DNA from: a virus
Direction: 5' to 3' (one strand)
DNA: 64,000 nucleotides
Virus record (IMG/VR): IMGVR_UViG_3300046463_000548
Coordinates: 62,001-126,000 of that record
Both the position numbers and the translations under genes were made by a program. Shown one piece after another: positions 7,709 to 15,480 of the stretch (positions within the stretch are counted from its first letter, which is position 1; each line of letters opens with the position of its first letter). The notes below the pieces were generated by a model. It did no database searches. It had not been told where the DNA came from and saw only the letters and a program-made list of their open reading frames with translations.

Positions 7709-8527
7709 ATGACAAAGGTGTCTCACGCGCCTCATGGGCTGGAAGCGTTTCAATGGCCGAAGCTGCCGGATTTACCGGCTCCGGAGAAGGTCGAGCTAAA
7801 AGGGCCATCGTTCGCGCACGCGCAACCGATCAACTACTTTACCGAGCATCAGATGCAAGGCTATGCAAACGCGTACGGCGAAGCTGTTCGTGCTGCCGTC
7901 ACGGCCGACAAGCTGGCGGTGCAAGAGGTGATGGGTTTCGATGAATTCTGGCGGATGCTTGCAGCGAAAGGCTACAGGTGCGATTTCGATAGAGTGGACA
8001 GTGCTTATTTCGGATACAAGTTGGCTATCGAACTTGCCGCGCAGTCTGCTGAGCACGACACAACTCCGCAAGACCGGGCAGGGTGGATTGATGCGAACGT
8101 GTCTGGAAATCCAACGCTGCTACAGGCCATGAAAAACATTGCGAACGCCGCTCCCGATAATGGCGCAGGCGATCACACGACAGCACAGCCGGTGCAGAGT
8201 GAGCAGGCGCGGACATCGGAGAACCTCATGGAAATGACCAATGAGACTTTGAAAGGCATGCGCGCGTTGCTGTCGAGACGCGCTAGTGCAGTTCAAGTGC
8301 TGCGCGAGCGGCTTGCCCAATCCAAGCAAGCCCTGACGACGCTATCAGCGATGAAGGGCGCGGAGCTTTTGCCTCTGATCGACGCGTACGGAGCAGCCGA
8401 GCGCCGGTTTGGTTACTACGAAGGGTCTGGCGAGGTCTTTAATGATGCGGTCAAGAGAGCAGAGGCACAATTGAACGGAATTCGCGCACGGGCCAGGGAG
8501 AAAACAGGCAATGGCAAAGTTGAATGA
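7709..8527 (+). CDS. Ead-like modular hypothetical protein
   Basis: A 272-residue protein. The first third includes a compact helical region (MQGYANAYGEAVRAAV, then FDEFWRMLAAKGYR). The C-terminal 90 residues are a long coiled-coil-like helical stretch. Composition and layout resemble modular early phage proteins such as the 6018 gene. It overlaps the next gene by 17 nt. Function is unknown. Confidence 0.65.
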   Translation: MTKVSHAPHGLEAFQWPKLPDLPAPEKVELKGPSFAHAQPINYFTEHQMQGYANAYGEAVRAAVTADKLAVQEVMGFDEFWRMLAAKGYRCDFDRVDSAYFGYKLAIELAAQSAEHDTTPQDRAGWIDANVSGNPTLLQAMKNIANAAPDNGAGDHTTAQPVQSEQARTSENLMEMTNETLKGMRALLSRRASAVQVLRERLAQSKQALTTLSAMKGAELLPLIDAYGAAERRFGYYEGSGEVFNDAVKRAEAQLNGIRARAREKTGNGKVE

Positions 8528-8876
8528 GGAAGCAAAAAAGCTGCTGGAAGATGCAACGGTGGAGCGGGCGGATTGGAGTGACCGAGAGTTGAACATCCAT
8601 CCAGATTTTGCGGCTGACTATCGCTCGTTTCTGAAAACATGGAGCAATCAGACGCCAACGGAAGACATGAAGTCGCTGTGCTTCTACTACTTCCGTATGG
8701 GATCAATCAGCGCCGCACTCACCCACGAAAAGAGCTTGCCACTGAGCGTGGAACAAAAAGCCGCTCTCGATCTGGCGGTGCTGAATCTCAAGACTCACGG
8801 CGATGATCAGTTGCTGGCTGCGGTAAAGCCGATCATCGAGTATTTGCAACGCGTTTCGCAAGCGCCAAGTATTTAA
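8511..8876 (+). CDS. Hypothetical helical protein
   Basis: A 121-residue protein that starts inside the end of the 7709 gene, with GGGAGAAAACAGGCA upstream. It is charged and helical with no recognised domain. Confidence 0.65.
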   Translation: MAKLNEEAKKLLEDATVERADWSDRELNIHPDFAADYRSFLKTWSNQTPTEDMKSLCFYYFRMGSISAALTHEKSLPLSVEQKAALDLAVLNLKTHGDDQLLAAVKPIIEYLQRVSQAPSI

Positions 8877-8929
8877 CGAAGCAGCAAACAAACCGCAGTA
8901 GAACTAAAACCAAACCACGAGAGACCATC

Positions 8930-9133
8930 ATGTTGAGCAAAATCGCAACGCTGTTGAAAAAGGTTCTGTCCGCAACGAAGCGCCCGGAACTTCCGGAAGA
9001 CCACACCTGGAGTCAGGCGTCGATGACTGCTCAACGTGCCAAGGGCGAGATAGAAGCCCTGCGTCAGGAGTCAGGCAATCGAGCGGCCCCGGCCGATGGC
9101 GCACAAGGTCTGACCGACAGCGCTTCGGCCTGA
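8930..9133 (+). CDS. Small hypothetical protein
   Basis: A 67-residue protein with a short amphipathic N-terminal helix (SKIATLLKKVLSAT) and a hydrophilic remainder. GAGAGACCATC precedes the ATG. No family is recognised. Confidence 0.55.
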   Translation: MLSKIATLLKKVLSATKRPELPEDHTWSQASMTAQRAKGEIEALRQESGNRAAPADGAQGLTDSASA

Positions 9134-9150
9134 CGCAAAGGGGGCCGCAC

Positions 9151-9477
9151 ATGCTGCTGCTACTGCTGAAGCTGATAGCCAGGGCTCTTAGGCGAGCCCC
9201 CGATCCGAGGGCGACACGCCGCGCGCAGTGGGCGGCAGTCAAGTCCACGGCCCACATAACGCGCGATCCTGCGCTGATAGCGGCGATTGCAGACGCGGAA
9301 CAACGCGCTAACGAAGCGCTCAGGGAAACGTATGGCTCCGCTGCTATCGCACACCCCACGCCCAAGCAGGCAGATGAACTGTGCGGGCTGGCACTGCGTC
9401 TTGTCTCCGATACAGACGGGTACATCGTAACGAAGAATAGTGAGGATCAACATGTCGGATTGGATTCCCGTAGCTGA
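9151..9477 (+). CDS. Small protein with a hydrophobic N-terminus
   Basis: A 108-residue protein opening with MLLLLLKLIARALRRAP, a short hydrophobic helix followed by arginines, so it may associate with the membrane; it is too short for a firm transmembrane call. AAAGGGGGCC precedes the ATG. Its end overlaps the 9452 gene in another frame by 26 nt. Confidence 0.55.
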   Translation: MLLLLLKLIARALRRAPDPRATRRAQWAAVKSTAHITRDPALIAAIADAEQRANEALRETYGSAAIAHPTPKQADELCGLALRLVSDTDGYIVTKNSEDQHVGLDSRS

Positions 9478-9637
9478 CGCGAAAGTAGACGGCCAACAGT
9501 GCGCCCTGAGGTTCCGTGATCGGTTGGCTTCGTATGAAATCGAAGGCCCGTTCGTTTTGCACGATGACGGCCAATGGTACCGGATCGACCCACCATCGCA
9601 ACTAACGGTCAAGCCGACGCACTTCCGCCTGCTGTAA
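9452..9637 (+). CDS. Small DUF551-like protein
   Basis: A 61-residue protein beginning MSDWIPVADAKVDG, which recalls the start of DUF551 proteins (SxWIPVxxxLP). GAGGATCAAC sets ATG 9452 over the upstream GTG 9440. It closes the cluster before the VapBC promoter. The match is to a short motif only. Confidence 0.55.
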   Translation: MSDWIPVADAKVDGQQCALRFRDRLASYEIEGPFVLHDDGQWYRIDPPSQLTVKPTHFRLL

Positions 9638-9652
9638 GCGTACACACCGGGA

Positions 9653-9681
9653 TTTACACAACCCGAAAAACGGTCTATAGT
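9653..9681 (+). promoter_or_regulatory. Promoter of the vapBC operon
   Basis: TTTACA (9653-9658) and TATAGT (9676-9681) are 17 nt apart. Downstream GTAC half-sites (GTACATACGTCGTAC) form a small inverted repeat that could be the VapB operator for autoregulation. Confidence 0.75.
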
Positions 9682-9717
9682 ACATACGTCGTACACACAC
9701 GATGTGAGGAACAACGA

Positions 9718-9954
9718 ATGACCACTACACGGGTTTTCAAGAACGGCAACAGTCAGGCCGTTCGTATCCCTGCTGAGCTTGCATATGACCGTACGGATAT
9801 CGATCTTGAAATCGAGCGCGTAGGGGACGAGATTCGCATTCGACCGATTGCCCGACCGCTGACCGGAGTGCTCAGGAAATTCGCGAAGTTCGGTGCAGAT
9901 TTCATGAGCGAGGGGCGCGGTGATCAGGAGCAGACTGAGCGGGAGGGTCTCTGA
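9718..9954 (+). CDS. vapB: VapB-type antitoxin (AbrB/SpoVT fold)
   Basis: A 78-residue protein. The N-terminus TTTRVFKNGNSQAVRIPAEL is the swapped-hairpin AbrB/MazE/VapB DNA-binding fold. The C-terminal tail should wrap and inhibit the toxin. Its last base overlaps the first base of vapC, the usual coupling in this family. ATG 9718 follows GTGAGGAACAACGA, and the cassette has its own promoter. VapB is known to bind and inhibit VapC and to repress the operon. Confidence 0.9.
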   Translation: MTTTRVFKNGNSQAVRIPAELAYDRTDIDLEIERVGDEIRIRPIARPLTGVLRKFAKFGADFMSEGRGDQEQTEREGL

Positions 9955-10361
9955 TGCCCCGCTACATGCTCGATACCAACATGTGCATCTACCTGATGAA
10001 GAATCAGCCTGAGCAGGTAGCCAAGCGGTTTGCGCAATGTGTCGTGGGCGATGTGGTGATGTCTGCCATCACGTACGCAGAGCTTGAATACGGCGTGGCT
10101 GTTTGCGAAAACCCTGCACGCGAGCGGCGTAATCTTTCATCGCTGATCGAGGACATTCCGGTCGTTCCGTTTGATGCACCGGCCGCCGTTGCGTACGGGC
10201 CGATTCGGCAAGCCACCCGCGACAAGAAAAAGGACCATCTGGACAAGCTCATAGCAGCGCACGCGGTTTCCCTTGACGTTCTGCTGGTCACGAACAACAC
10301 AAAGGACTTCGTGCAGTATCCGGGCGTCCGTCTGGAAAACTGGCTTGATGAAAGCCACTGA
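9954..10361 (+). CDS. vapC: VapC PIN-domain ribonuclease toxin
   Basis: A 135-residue full-length PIN domain. The acidic site is complete: D7 in MLDTN, E43 in YAELEYGV, D97 in LDKLIAAHA, and polar residues in LVTNNTKDF (111-119). The C-terminal VRLENW is typical of VapC proteins of the MVapC type. VapC proteins cleave initiator tRNA or other RNA. In a phage the pair may act in stabilisation, superinfection exclusion or countering host toxin-antitoxin defence; the sequence does not decide between these. Confidence 0.92.
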   Translation: MPRYMLDTNMCIYLMKNQPEQVAKRFAQCVVGDVVMSAITYAELEYGVAVCENPARERRNLSSLIEDIPVVPFDAPAAVAYGPIRQATRDKKKDHLDKLIAAHAVSLDVLLVTNNTKDFVQYPGVRLENWLDESH

Positions 10362-10373
10362 TCAGGGGTTCCT

Positions 10374-10742
10374 GTGGTTAATCTGAATGCGCTGTTCAAG
10401 CTGAAGAAGCCGTGTGAAAACTGCCCGTTCCGCAAGGTCGGAGCAATCCAACTGCGGCCGGGTCGTGTGGAAGCAATCGTTGACGGCTTGATTCGAAACG
10501 ATCAGTCCACGTTCCATTGTCACAAGACTGTGCATGGGCCGAAGGGTGGCGGTGACGGCGAACTGACGGGCGAAGAAAGCTACTGCACGGGCTCTATGAT
10601 CTACTTGCAGAAGATCGGCCAGCCGAACGTGGCGATGCGTATGGGTGCCGGGTTGAAGATGTTCAAGCCTGACGATCTGGCTGCTCAGTACGATGTCGTG
10701 CTCGATGAGATTCCAATCAACCACGAAACAGACGATGACTGA
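10374..10742 (+). CDS. DUF6283 family protein
   Basis: A 122-residue protein with CENCPFRK (C14, C17), FHCHKT (C49, H50) and the Cys before GSMIYLQK (C71). This matches DUF6283 proteins found in many phages. The Cys/His set suggests a metal site. GTG 10374 follows AGGGGTTCCT. It lies 12 nt after vapC and overlaps the DUF29 gene by 8 nt, so it may be cotranscribed with the toxin-antitoxin pair. No function is established. Confidence 0.8.
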   Translation: MVNLNALFKLKKPCENCPFRKVGAIQLRPGRVEAIVDGLIRNDQSTFHCHKTVHGPKGGGDGELTGEESYCTGSMIYLQKIGQPNVAMRMGAGLKMFKPDDLAAQYDVVLDEIPINHETDDD

Positions 10743-11268
10743 ACACGATGACGATCTGACACAATGGGCAATCGAGCAGGCTTCAGCGCTGCGTTCGGGC
10801 CGTGTGTCTGAACTCGATCTGACCAATCTGGCGGATCAAATGGAAGGCTTGGCAAACACCGAAAAGAGCGCGGTCGAAGGACTTCTGGGAAGCCTGCTGG
10901 TGCAGTTGCTGAGACACGAGTTCCACTGGTCCCGCAGAGACAACGGGACGCGCGCAGCAGTGCAGGTAGCTCGTATGCGCCTGCTCAGGAAAACCAGCGC
11001 TCGCTCCCTATCCAAGCATATGCGGGACGAACTGGAAAAGGGTGAGGTGTACAAGCTTGCGCGGCTCAGTGCAGTGGTCCTAACCCGTTTGCCGCCTACG
11101 ATGTTTCCTGAAAAGTGTCCGTACACGCTGGAGCAGGTGCTGGACGAATCGTTCATACCGGAGTCGGGGTACCCGCTCAATCGTAGCGCCCCACTGGCGG
11201 CCGGTCCGACGCATCGAACCAGTAAGCGCGCAAAGAACCCAGCCAAGCAATCTAACCCAGAAAACTGA
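10735..11268 (+). CDS. DUF29 family protein
   Basis: A 177-residue protein with the DUF29 pattern: an N-terminal TQWAIEQASALRSGRVSELD and NLADQMEGLANTEKSAVEG, a central HWSRRDNGTRAAV, and a C-terminal FPEKCPYTLEQVLDESF. DUF29 is widespread in cyanobacteria and proteobacteria and is often chromosomal, with unknown function. ATG 10735 overlaps the previous stop region. A Lys/Pro-rich 25-residue tail follows the domain. Confidence 0.85.
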   Translation: MTEHDDDLTQWAIEQASALRSGRVSELDLTNLADQMEGLANTEKSAVEGLLGSLLVQLLRHEFHWSRRDNGTRAAVQVARMRLLRKTSARSLSKHMRDELEKGEVYKLARLSAVVLTRLPPTMFPEKCPYTLEQVLDESFIPESGYPLNRSAPLAAGPTHRTSKRAKNPAKQSNPEN

Positions 11269-11369
11269 GCCCGGAACCGCATCGTAGCATCGATTTTTAC
11301 TGTGATTTTTACAGAGGAATCGGGGCTAAAATGTGCCCTGAATGGGTTTGTACTCCAGAGTAGAAAAGA

Positions 11370-11996
11370 ATGAAAGTCATACTGCAAGCAGACGCCCGCT
11401 TCGATCTAAAGCTGACCGAAGCGCATGTTGAGCTATTGGTCCTGTACGCGTCCAGACACTACGATGCGAAGTGTCGCAGCACAGCGGTATCGATTCAGAA
11501 TCAGCATCATCCGTTCGAGGGTCTGCTCGTTGGATGGCGTAATACTCTCAACTTCTGGGCAGACAGCGGGAGCCCAGAGAAAAGCTACGTGACTGCCACC
11601 AGTTCGCAGATCGATCTGCTGCGAAAGGTTTTGGAGTTCCGCCAACCAGGCACGACGCCTGAGCAAGAAGCGCTCAGGTCCGAACTCCAGGATGTATTTG
11701 CGGACTGCTATCGTAAGTGGAACAACTTATATGATCAGTGGCGCGTAGAGTGGGATTCAGGCGCACAAAACGGCACTAAAGCGTGGACGGACTACCCGTT
11801 CACCGAACTGGGCGACACCCCGCACCAGAGGGCACCGATCCGCGAAGTCCGGGTGATCAGCTACGACGGGAACAAATACTGCAATGTCGAGGTCGCAGGT
11901 ATCCAGTCTTCGGTGAAGCTCGGCTACCTGTACACGGAGCCGGGGCGCTGCGGTGAAGTGCCGAAGCTGGACAGTAGACAAATTCGGAGGAATTGA
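11370..11996 (+). CDS. Hypothetical protein
   Basis: A 208-residue protein of unknown function. The first two thirds look helical and the last 60 residues strand-rich (IREVRVISYDGNKYCNVEVA). The 101 nt upstream are A+T-rich and hold CTGTGATTTTTACAG, a short inverted repeat, and a possible TAAAAT -10, but no clear -35. Confidence 0.65.
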   Translation: MKVILQADARFDLKLTEAHVELLVLYASRHYDAKCRSTAVSIQNQHHPFEGLLVGWRNTLNFWADSGSPEKSYVTATSSQIDLLRKVLEFRQPGTTPEQEALRSELQDVFADCYRKWNNLYDQWRVEWDSGAQNGTKAWTDYPFTELGDTPHQRAPIREVRVISYDGNKYCNVEVAGIQSSVKLGYLYTEPGRCGEVPKLDSRQIRRN

Positions 11997-11997
11997 A

Positions 11998-12207
11998 GTG
12001 TCGTTAAGCCAGCAAGACCTGAACACTCTCGCTCAGTTGCATACGCTACGTGCGGCAGAAAAAGACGCAATCGACAAGGCGCTCAGGGCAGCAGTGCAGG
12101 AGATAGAAGCAGCCAATTTCGTAACGCTCGGAGACTCCCACCTTGCGGCCCTACAGGCAGCGCTGACCAGGTATTTCCTCGCGTCGAATCCGGACATCTT
12201 GCCGTAG
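11998..12207 (+). CDS. Small hypothetical helical protein
   Basis: A 69-residue helical protein starting at GTG 11998 with GGAGG seven bases upstream. It is the last rightward gene and is followed by the bidirectional terminator. No family is recognised. Confidence 0.65.
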   Translation: MSLSQQDLNTLAQLHTLRAAEKDAIDKALRAAVQEIEAANFVTLGDSHLAALQAALTRYFLASNPDILP

Positions 12208-12230
12208 CTGCAACACCCGTCAGGCCCAAA

Positions 12231-12273
12231 GAAAAAGCCCCCGAATCCAATACAGGAGACGGGGGCTTTTTTG
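12231..12273. terminator. Strong bidirectional terminator between convergent arms
   Basis: AAAAAGCCCCCG and CGGGGGCTTTTTT form a long GC-rich stem with A and T tracts on both sides, so it can stop transcription from either strand. It separates the rightward early arm from the leftward arm ending at 12277. Confidence 0.93.
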
Positions 12274-12276
12274 TTG

Positions 12277-12786
12277 CTAGTTGGTCGCTTCCGCTTTCAA
12301 CTGAGGGCCGAACGACAGGGGCAGCGGGTCGGCTGCTAGCTCGGTGTTTTTCTGCTCGACCCACAAGCGTAGCTGCGCGGTGTTAGGTGCATCGTAGGAC
12401 AGCGTGAGATGCGCACGGTAGTCCGGGAACGAGTGCTGCAACCCTTCACCCAGCAACTCGGAGTGCAGCCGCTGTAGGTCCGGAGAATCGAGATAGGCAA
12501 CGAGCACCGGCCGCTGCTTGTGATCGAGCCACACCTGCAGGCTAGTCACCGATCCTTTGCACACGCGATCTGCTGGCGGCTTTACACCGAACGGAAGATC
12601 ATGCTTGTGGTAAAGCACAGTCACGTGAAAATCCGTGGAGTGGTTCGGCTTGAACGGCGCACCCGACAGAAAGTTGCCAAGACTCAGGATCGACTGCTCA
12701 TCCGGATCGGCCCACACGTAGAGTCCGGAGCCCGAATCAGCCTCCCGGATTTGATCGTAGAGAATCTGCGCTTCTATCTTGAACAT
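12277..12786 (-). CDS. 2H phosphoesterase resembling anti-CBASS protein Acb1
   Basis: A 169-residue protein with the two HxT motifs of 2H phosphoesterases: HVTVLY (H54, T56) and HLTLSY (H126, T128). Domain order and spacing resemble T4 gp57B (Acb1): an N-terminal G-x-YV strand, a helix, the first HxT followed by a Pro-containing loop, a central strand block, a helix with LHSELLGEGLQHSF, then PDYRAHLTLSY. Acb1 cleaves the cyclic di- and trinucleotides of CBASS defence. Related 2H enzymes act on 2'-5' RNA or cyclic phosphates, so the substrate is inferred. It is the last gene of the leftward arm. The 112 nt upstream hold no gene. Confidence 0.8.
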   Translation of the reverse strand: MFKIEAQILYDQIREADSGSGLYVWADPDEQSILSLGNFLSGAPFKPNHSTDFHVTVLYHKHDLPFGVKPPADRVCKGSVTSLQVWLDHKQRPVLVAYLDSPDLQRLHSELLGEGLQHSFPDYRAHLTLSYDAPNTAQLRLWVEQKNTELAADPLPLSFGPQLKAEATN

Positions 12787-12898
12787 ACACTACCTTCATT
12801 GTTTATAGGGCTACCCGGATAGCATCGACCGTGAGCGCTGACTTTTGTGTTGATCGGTGTACGCTATCGCTTGCTGTCGTTTGGAACCCGCTATGCAG

Positions 12899-13453
12899 TC
12901 AACTCCATTTGATCGACATGATTTCATCGATGTCCTTTGCTGAAGCCAACTTGGCCTTTAGCTTTGAACGCGTCTGGAAAGCCTCCCACCCTTGTGCGGT
13001 TATGGCTGCGTTTAAGCCCTGAATATCTTTCAGTGTGAAGGGAACCGGGGTGTTATCTGACGATATCCAGTAGAACCCGCTGGGAGTTTCGCCTAGGATG
13101 GAATACGATTGCGCTGCTCTTGCAACAGATGCCGCACTTTCTGCATCAGCCTCAAACTTCTTGGTCACACCCCCCTCTGTAGTGAAGGAGATGTCGCTGA
13201 CCACAGCGGAGTTGTAAGAAGCAGTTATCGTCCTCTTCTGTGCTCCGCGTGCCTGCGACAACAGGAATTCAGGCGAGGGCGGAGATAGCTTGTCGTCATT
13301 TACTGTCCAGCCGCCTTGCACCGCGAGACAGGCTTGCCATTCGTCATGGCTCAGGGCAATCGCTTCTACGCCTTCTGGCACTGGACTGTCAGTGCTATCG
13401 TAGAAGGCAACGATAACCCCATTCTTATCATATGCTGCGTACTTCTGACCCAT
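12899..13453 (-). CDS. Tail fibre assembly protein (DUF4376-like)
   Basis: About 184 residues. The N-terminus (YAAYDKNGVIVAFYDSTDSPVPEG) is the usual opening of Tfa-like proteins. The region after residue 65 (LLSQARGAQKRTITASYN...) fits DUF4376, which is common in tail fibre assembly chaperones. It lies directly downstream of the tail fibre gene, as in many phages. ATG 13453 has GGAG six bases upstream; an upstream ATG at 13465 overlaps the fibre stop and is an alternative. Confidence 0.82.
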   Translation of the reverse strand: MGQKYAAYDKNGVIVAFYDSTDSPVPEGVEAIALSHDEWQACLAVQGGWTVNDDKLSPPSPEFLLSQARGAQKRTITASYNSAVVSDISFTTEGGVTKKFEADAESAASVARAAQSYSILGETPSGFYWISSDNTPVPFTLKDIQGLNAAITAQGWEAFQTRSKLKAKLASAKDIDEIMSIKWS

Positions 13454-13464
13454 GTCGGTCTCCA

Positions 13465-15084
13465 TTAATAGCCTATTGCGAGCCAGTTAGCACCTTTCTG
13501 ATCGGCTCCGATAACAGCGGACGAATTTGTGAAACTCACAACTCCGCTGTAGTTGTTGTTGGCAACGTTTCCGGGGCCAAACAAAGAGACGCTGTTTAAT
13601 ACCCTCAAGCAAGCGTTAGGGAACGTAATAGGGAAATTAACGGTGGGGAACGTTTGATTGCCGGGGGTGGTGCCCCACTGGAGAATTAGTCCATCTGGTA
13701 AAACGTCATACCCGTTCCCTGCGAACAGCGTGCCGCTACCTAGTTTTCCGCGCATTGAAAACGGGAACCAGTCCGTCCAGTTAGCACCGTTGTTGTAGCC
13801 TTGTCGCCAGTACGGGGGATACCCACCGACACCGTGACTGTCGCCACCGCCTGTATTCCACGGATACGCGATCTGCGTGATGTCTGAGCCGTGCGCGCCG
13901 GACACACCGTCACCGATGTTGTGAACCCAGATGTTGCAGTTCCAGTTGATCGGCATGTTGGCAGGTAGGTTGCCCGAAGTCGCAATGTACAGCCCAGATG
14001 CAAGCGCGTTGCTGTTCAGATCGTCCGCACTGGTCAGTTGGCGTCCGCTGCTCGTTGACGGGCTCTGAAGCATGCCGACCGCTTGAATCACGCCCGGTTG
14101 CGGCATGTACAGGCCGGAACCACCGTACGCGAGACCAGGTGTGCCCACAGTGGCGAGAGGCGCGCTCGGAGGCGGGTCGATGATCTGCGAGTAGTAAATC
14201 TTCAGTCCCGATTGCGTGGACGAATACAGACGGCAGTGGCTACCAACAGCCGGTGAATTCAGCAGCGGGATATTGCTGTACGTGCCATCGTTCGTCACGT
14301 TCAGATTGAACCGGTAGTTAGCGCCTGACGTAACGATGCTCGACACTGACCGGAAAAATCCGTCCGGTGTTTCGAGGACCCACTGACGATTAGCAGATGC
14401 GAGCGCAGCAGGCGTGAACAGGGCCGGTGAAAACTCAACCCATGTCGTGGACGAGTTCAGGACCGGTGCCGCGTTGTTTACCTGATAGTAGGTCGTGCCC
14501 AGTGTCCACGCTGAGTCACTCGAATTTTGCAGGAGCGACGAATCACCTGAGGGGCTTAGCTCGCGCACAACGTACAGCGGAACATCGGGGTTAGCCGATA
14601 CACCGGGCGGGTACACGTCGGACCACTGGTAGATGTCCAAGACCGCAGGAGGTGCACTGACTGTGTCGATCTGGAACACGGCGACCGACTGCTCCAACTT
14701 CAAAAGGCAGTTGAACGTGTAGCTCGTTACGACGTTCGTGCCCAAGCTCGAATACTTCGTTTGCGGCTCGTCAAACACACCCTTTGCAAACATCACACCG
14801 CCATCCAGATACAGCGCGACTTCACCGAACTGGAAAGGACCGGCAGCGACCGGAATCTGACAGATGATGTTGAGCGTGTTGTTGCCGATGTATTCGTAAC
14901 TCGTTGGCACACCTGTGAAAAGCAGGTTGCCATTCAGACCGGCATCAGTGCGTTGCGGATCGTAGCCATAGGCCGATCCAACTTCAAAGCTGGTGATGTG
15001 AACGTAGGGACCTTCAGGCATCGCGGTTGACGCGACAGCAAGCCCCGCATTGGTGATCACCAGAAGTGGTGTGCCGTTACTCAT
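13465..15084 (-). CDS. Tail fibre protein with gp53-like C-terminal domain
   Basis: A 539-residue protein. Residues 1-170 resemble the N-terminal attachment domain of tail-collar fibres (TPLLVITNAGLAVAS, later GEVALYLDGGVMFAKGVF). Residues about 450-539 resemble the trimeric receptor-binding tip domain of phage fibre gp53 (GYDVLPDGLILQWGTTPG, FPITFPNAC, ending GANWLAIGY). It should attach to the baseplate and contact the host surface. Its start follows AGAGGTATGTAA. Confidence 0.85.
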   Translation of the reverse strand: MSNGTPLLVITNAGLAVASTAMPEGPYVHITSFEVGSAYGYDPQRTDAGLNGNLLFTGVPTSYEYIGNNTLNIICQIPVAAGPFQFGEVALYLDGGVMFAKGVFDEPQTKYSSLGTNVVTSYTFNCLLKLEQSVAVFQIDTVSAPPAVLDIYQWSDVYPPGVSANPDVPLYVVRELSPSGDSSLLQNSSDSAWTLGTTYYQVNNAAPVLNSSTTWVEFSPALFTPAALASANRQWVLETPDGFFRSVSSIVTSGANYRFNLNVTNDGTYSNIPLLNSPAVGSHCRLYSSTQSGLKIYYSQIIDPPPSAPLATVGTPGLAYGGSGLYMPQPGVIQAVGMLQSPSTSSGRQLTSADDLNSNALASGLYIATSGNLPANMPINWNCNIWVHNIGDGVSGAHGSDITQIAYPWNTGGGDSHGVGGYPPYWRQGYNNGANWTDWFPFSMRGKLGSGTLFAGNGYDVLPDGLILQWGTTPGNQTFPTVNFPITFPNACLRVLNSVSLFGPGNVANNNYSGVVSFTNSSAVIGADQKGANWLAIGY

Positions 15085-15139
15085 TTACATACCTCTGTTA
15101 ATGATTGAAGTGCGGGCTCTCGCATTAGTGGTTTACCCG

Positions 15140-15168
15140 CAAAATGTTGATAAAATCCATTATGTCAA
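15140..15168 (-). promoter_or_regulatory. Possible leftward promoter for the tail fibre gene
   Basis: On the minus strand a perfect TTGACA (15168-15163) is followed after 16 nt by CATTTT, a poor -10 that keeps the key A and T. It lies about 60 nt upstream of the fibre ATG, within an A+T-rich stretch. Confidence 0.3.
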
Positions 15169-15305
15169 GTTCTGCTGCAACGCACCAAATGAATGAAATC
15201 AAATACATAGGTCAAGTAGCTGACCCTTTAATGAGTAAAAAGCGACAAAACAACACTTATTGCGTGCCCAGGCAACCAATATGCAATTGTTTTTCTGTGC
15301 AGCTA

Positions 15306-15321
15306 TTGACAGTTTGTGCAA
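15306..15321 (+). promoter_or_regulatory. Third copy of the TTGACRGTYTGTGCAR box
   Basis: TTGACAGTTTGTGCAA repeats the box of the 1785 and 4350 promoters, here with a perfect -35 but no recognisable -10 at 16-17 nt and no rightward gene behind it. It lies 45 nt before the DnaA-box-like repeats. Confidence 0.6.
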
Positions 15322-15365
15322 CCCGTGCAGGTGCGAGTCATCGATGTCGAATCGAGCGGAAAAAG

Positions 15366-15480
15366 TTATCCACACGGCACTCAAGCCGCGTAGTTATCCA
15401 CGTGCAGGGGAGTTGTTCACAATGCGTGAGGCTTATCCAACGCTTCGCGACTTATGCACAGCGTTGGAGCGTTATGCGTA
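15366..15480 (+). other. Candidate replication origin: six DnaA-box-like repeats
   Basis: Nine-base repeats in one orientation begin at 15366 (TTATCCACA, perfect DnaA consensus), 15394 (TTATCCACG), 15413 (TTGTTCACA), 15433 (TTATCCAAC), 15452 (TTATGCACA) and 15472 (TTATGCGTA). Intervals are 28, 19, 20, 19 and 20 nt, about two helical turns. The surrounding 15085-15471 is non-coding, with an A+T-rich part at 15130-15300 that could unwind. The last repeat includes the stop codon of the 15472-16593 gene. The repeats could instead be iterons for a phage protein. Confidence 0.6.

Noticed and set aside
11280-11345. Promoter before the 11370 gene
   Set aside because: TTTACA and TAAAAT are present but only 13 nt apart; other pairings fit worse.
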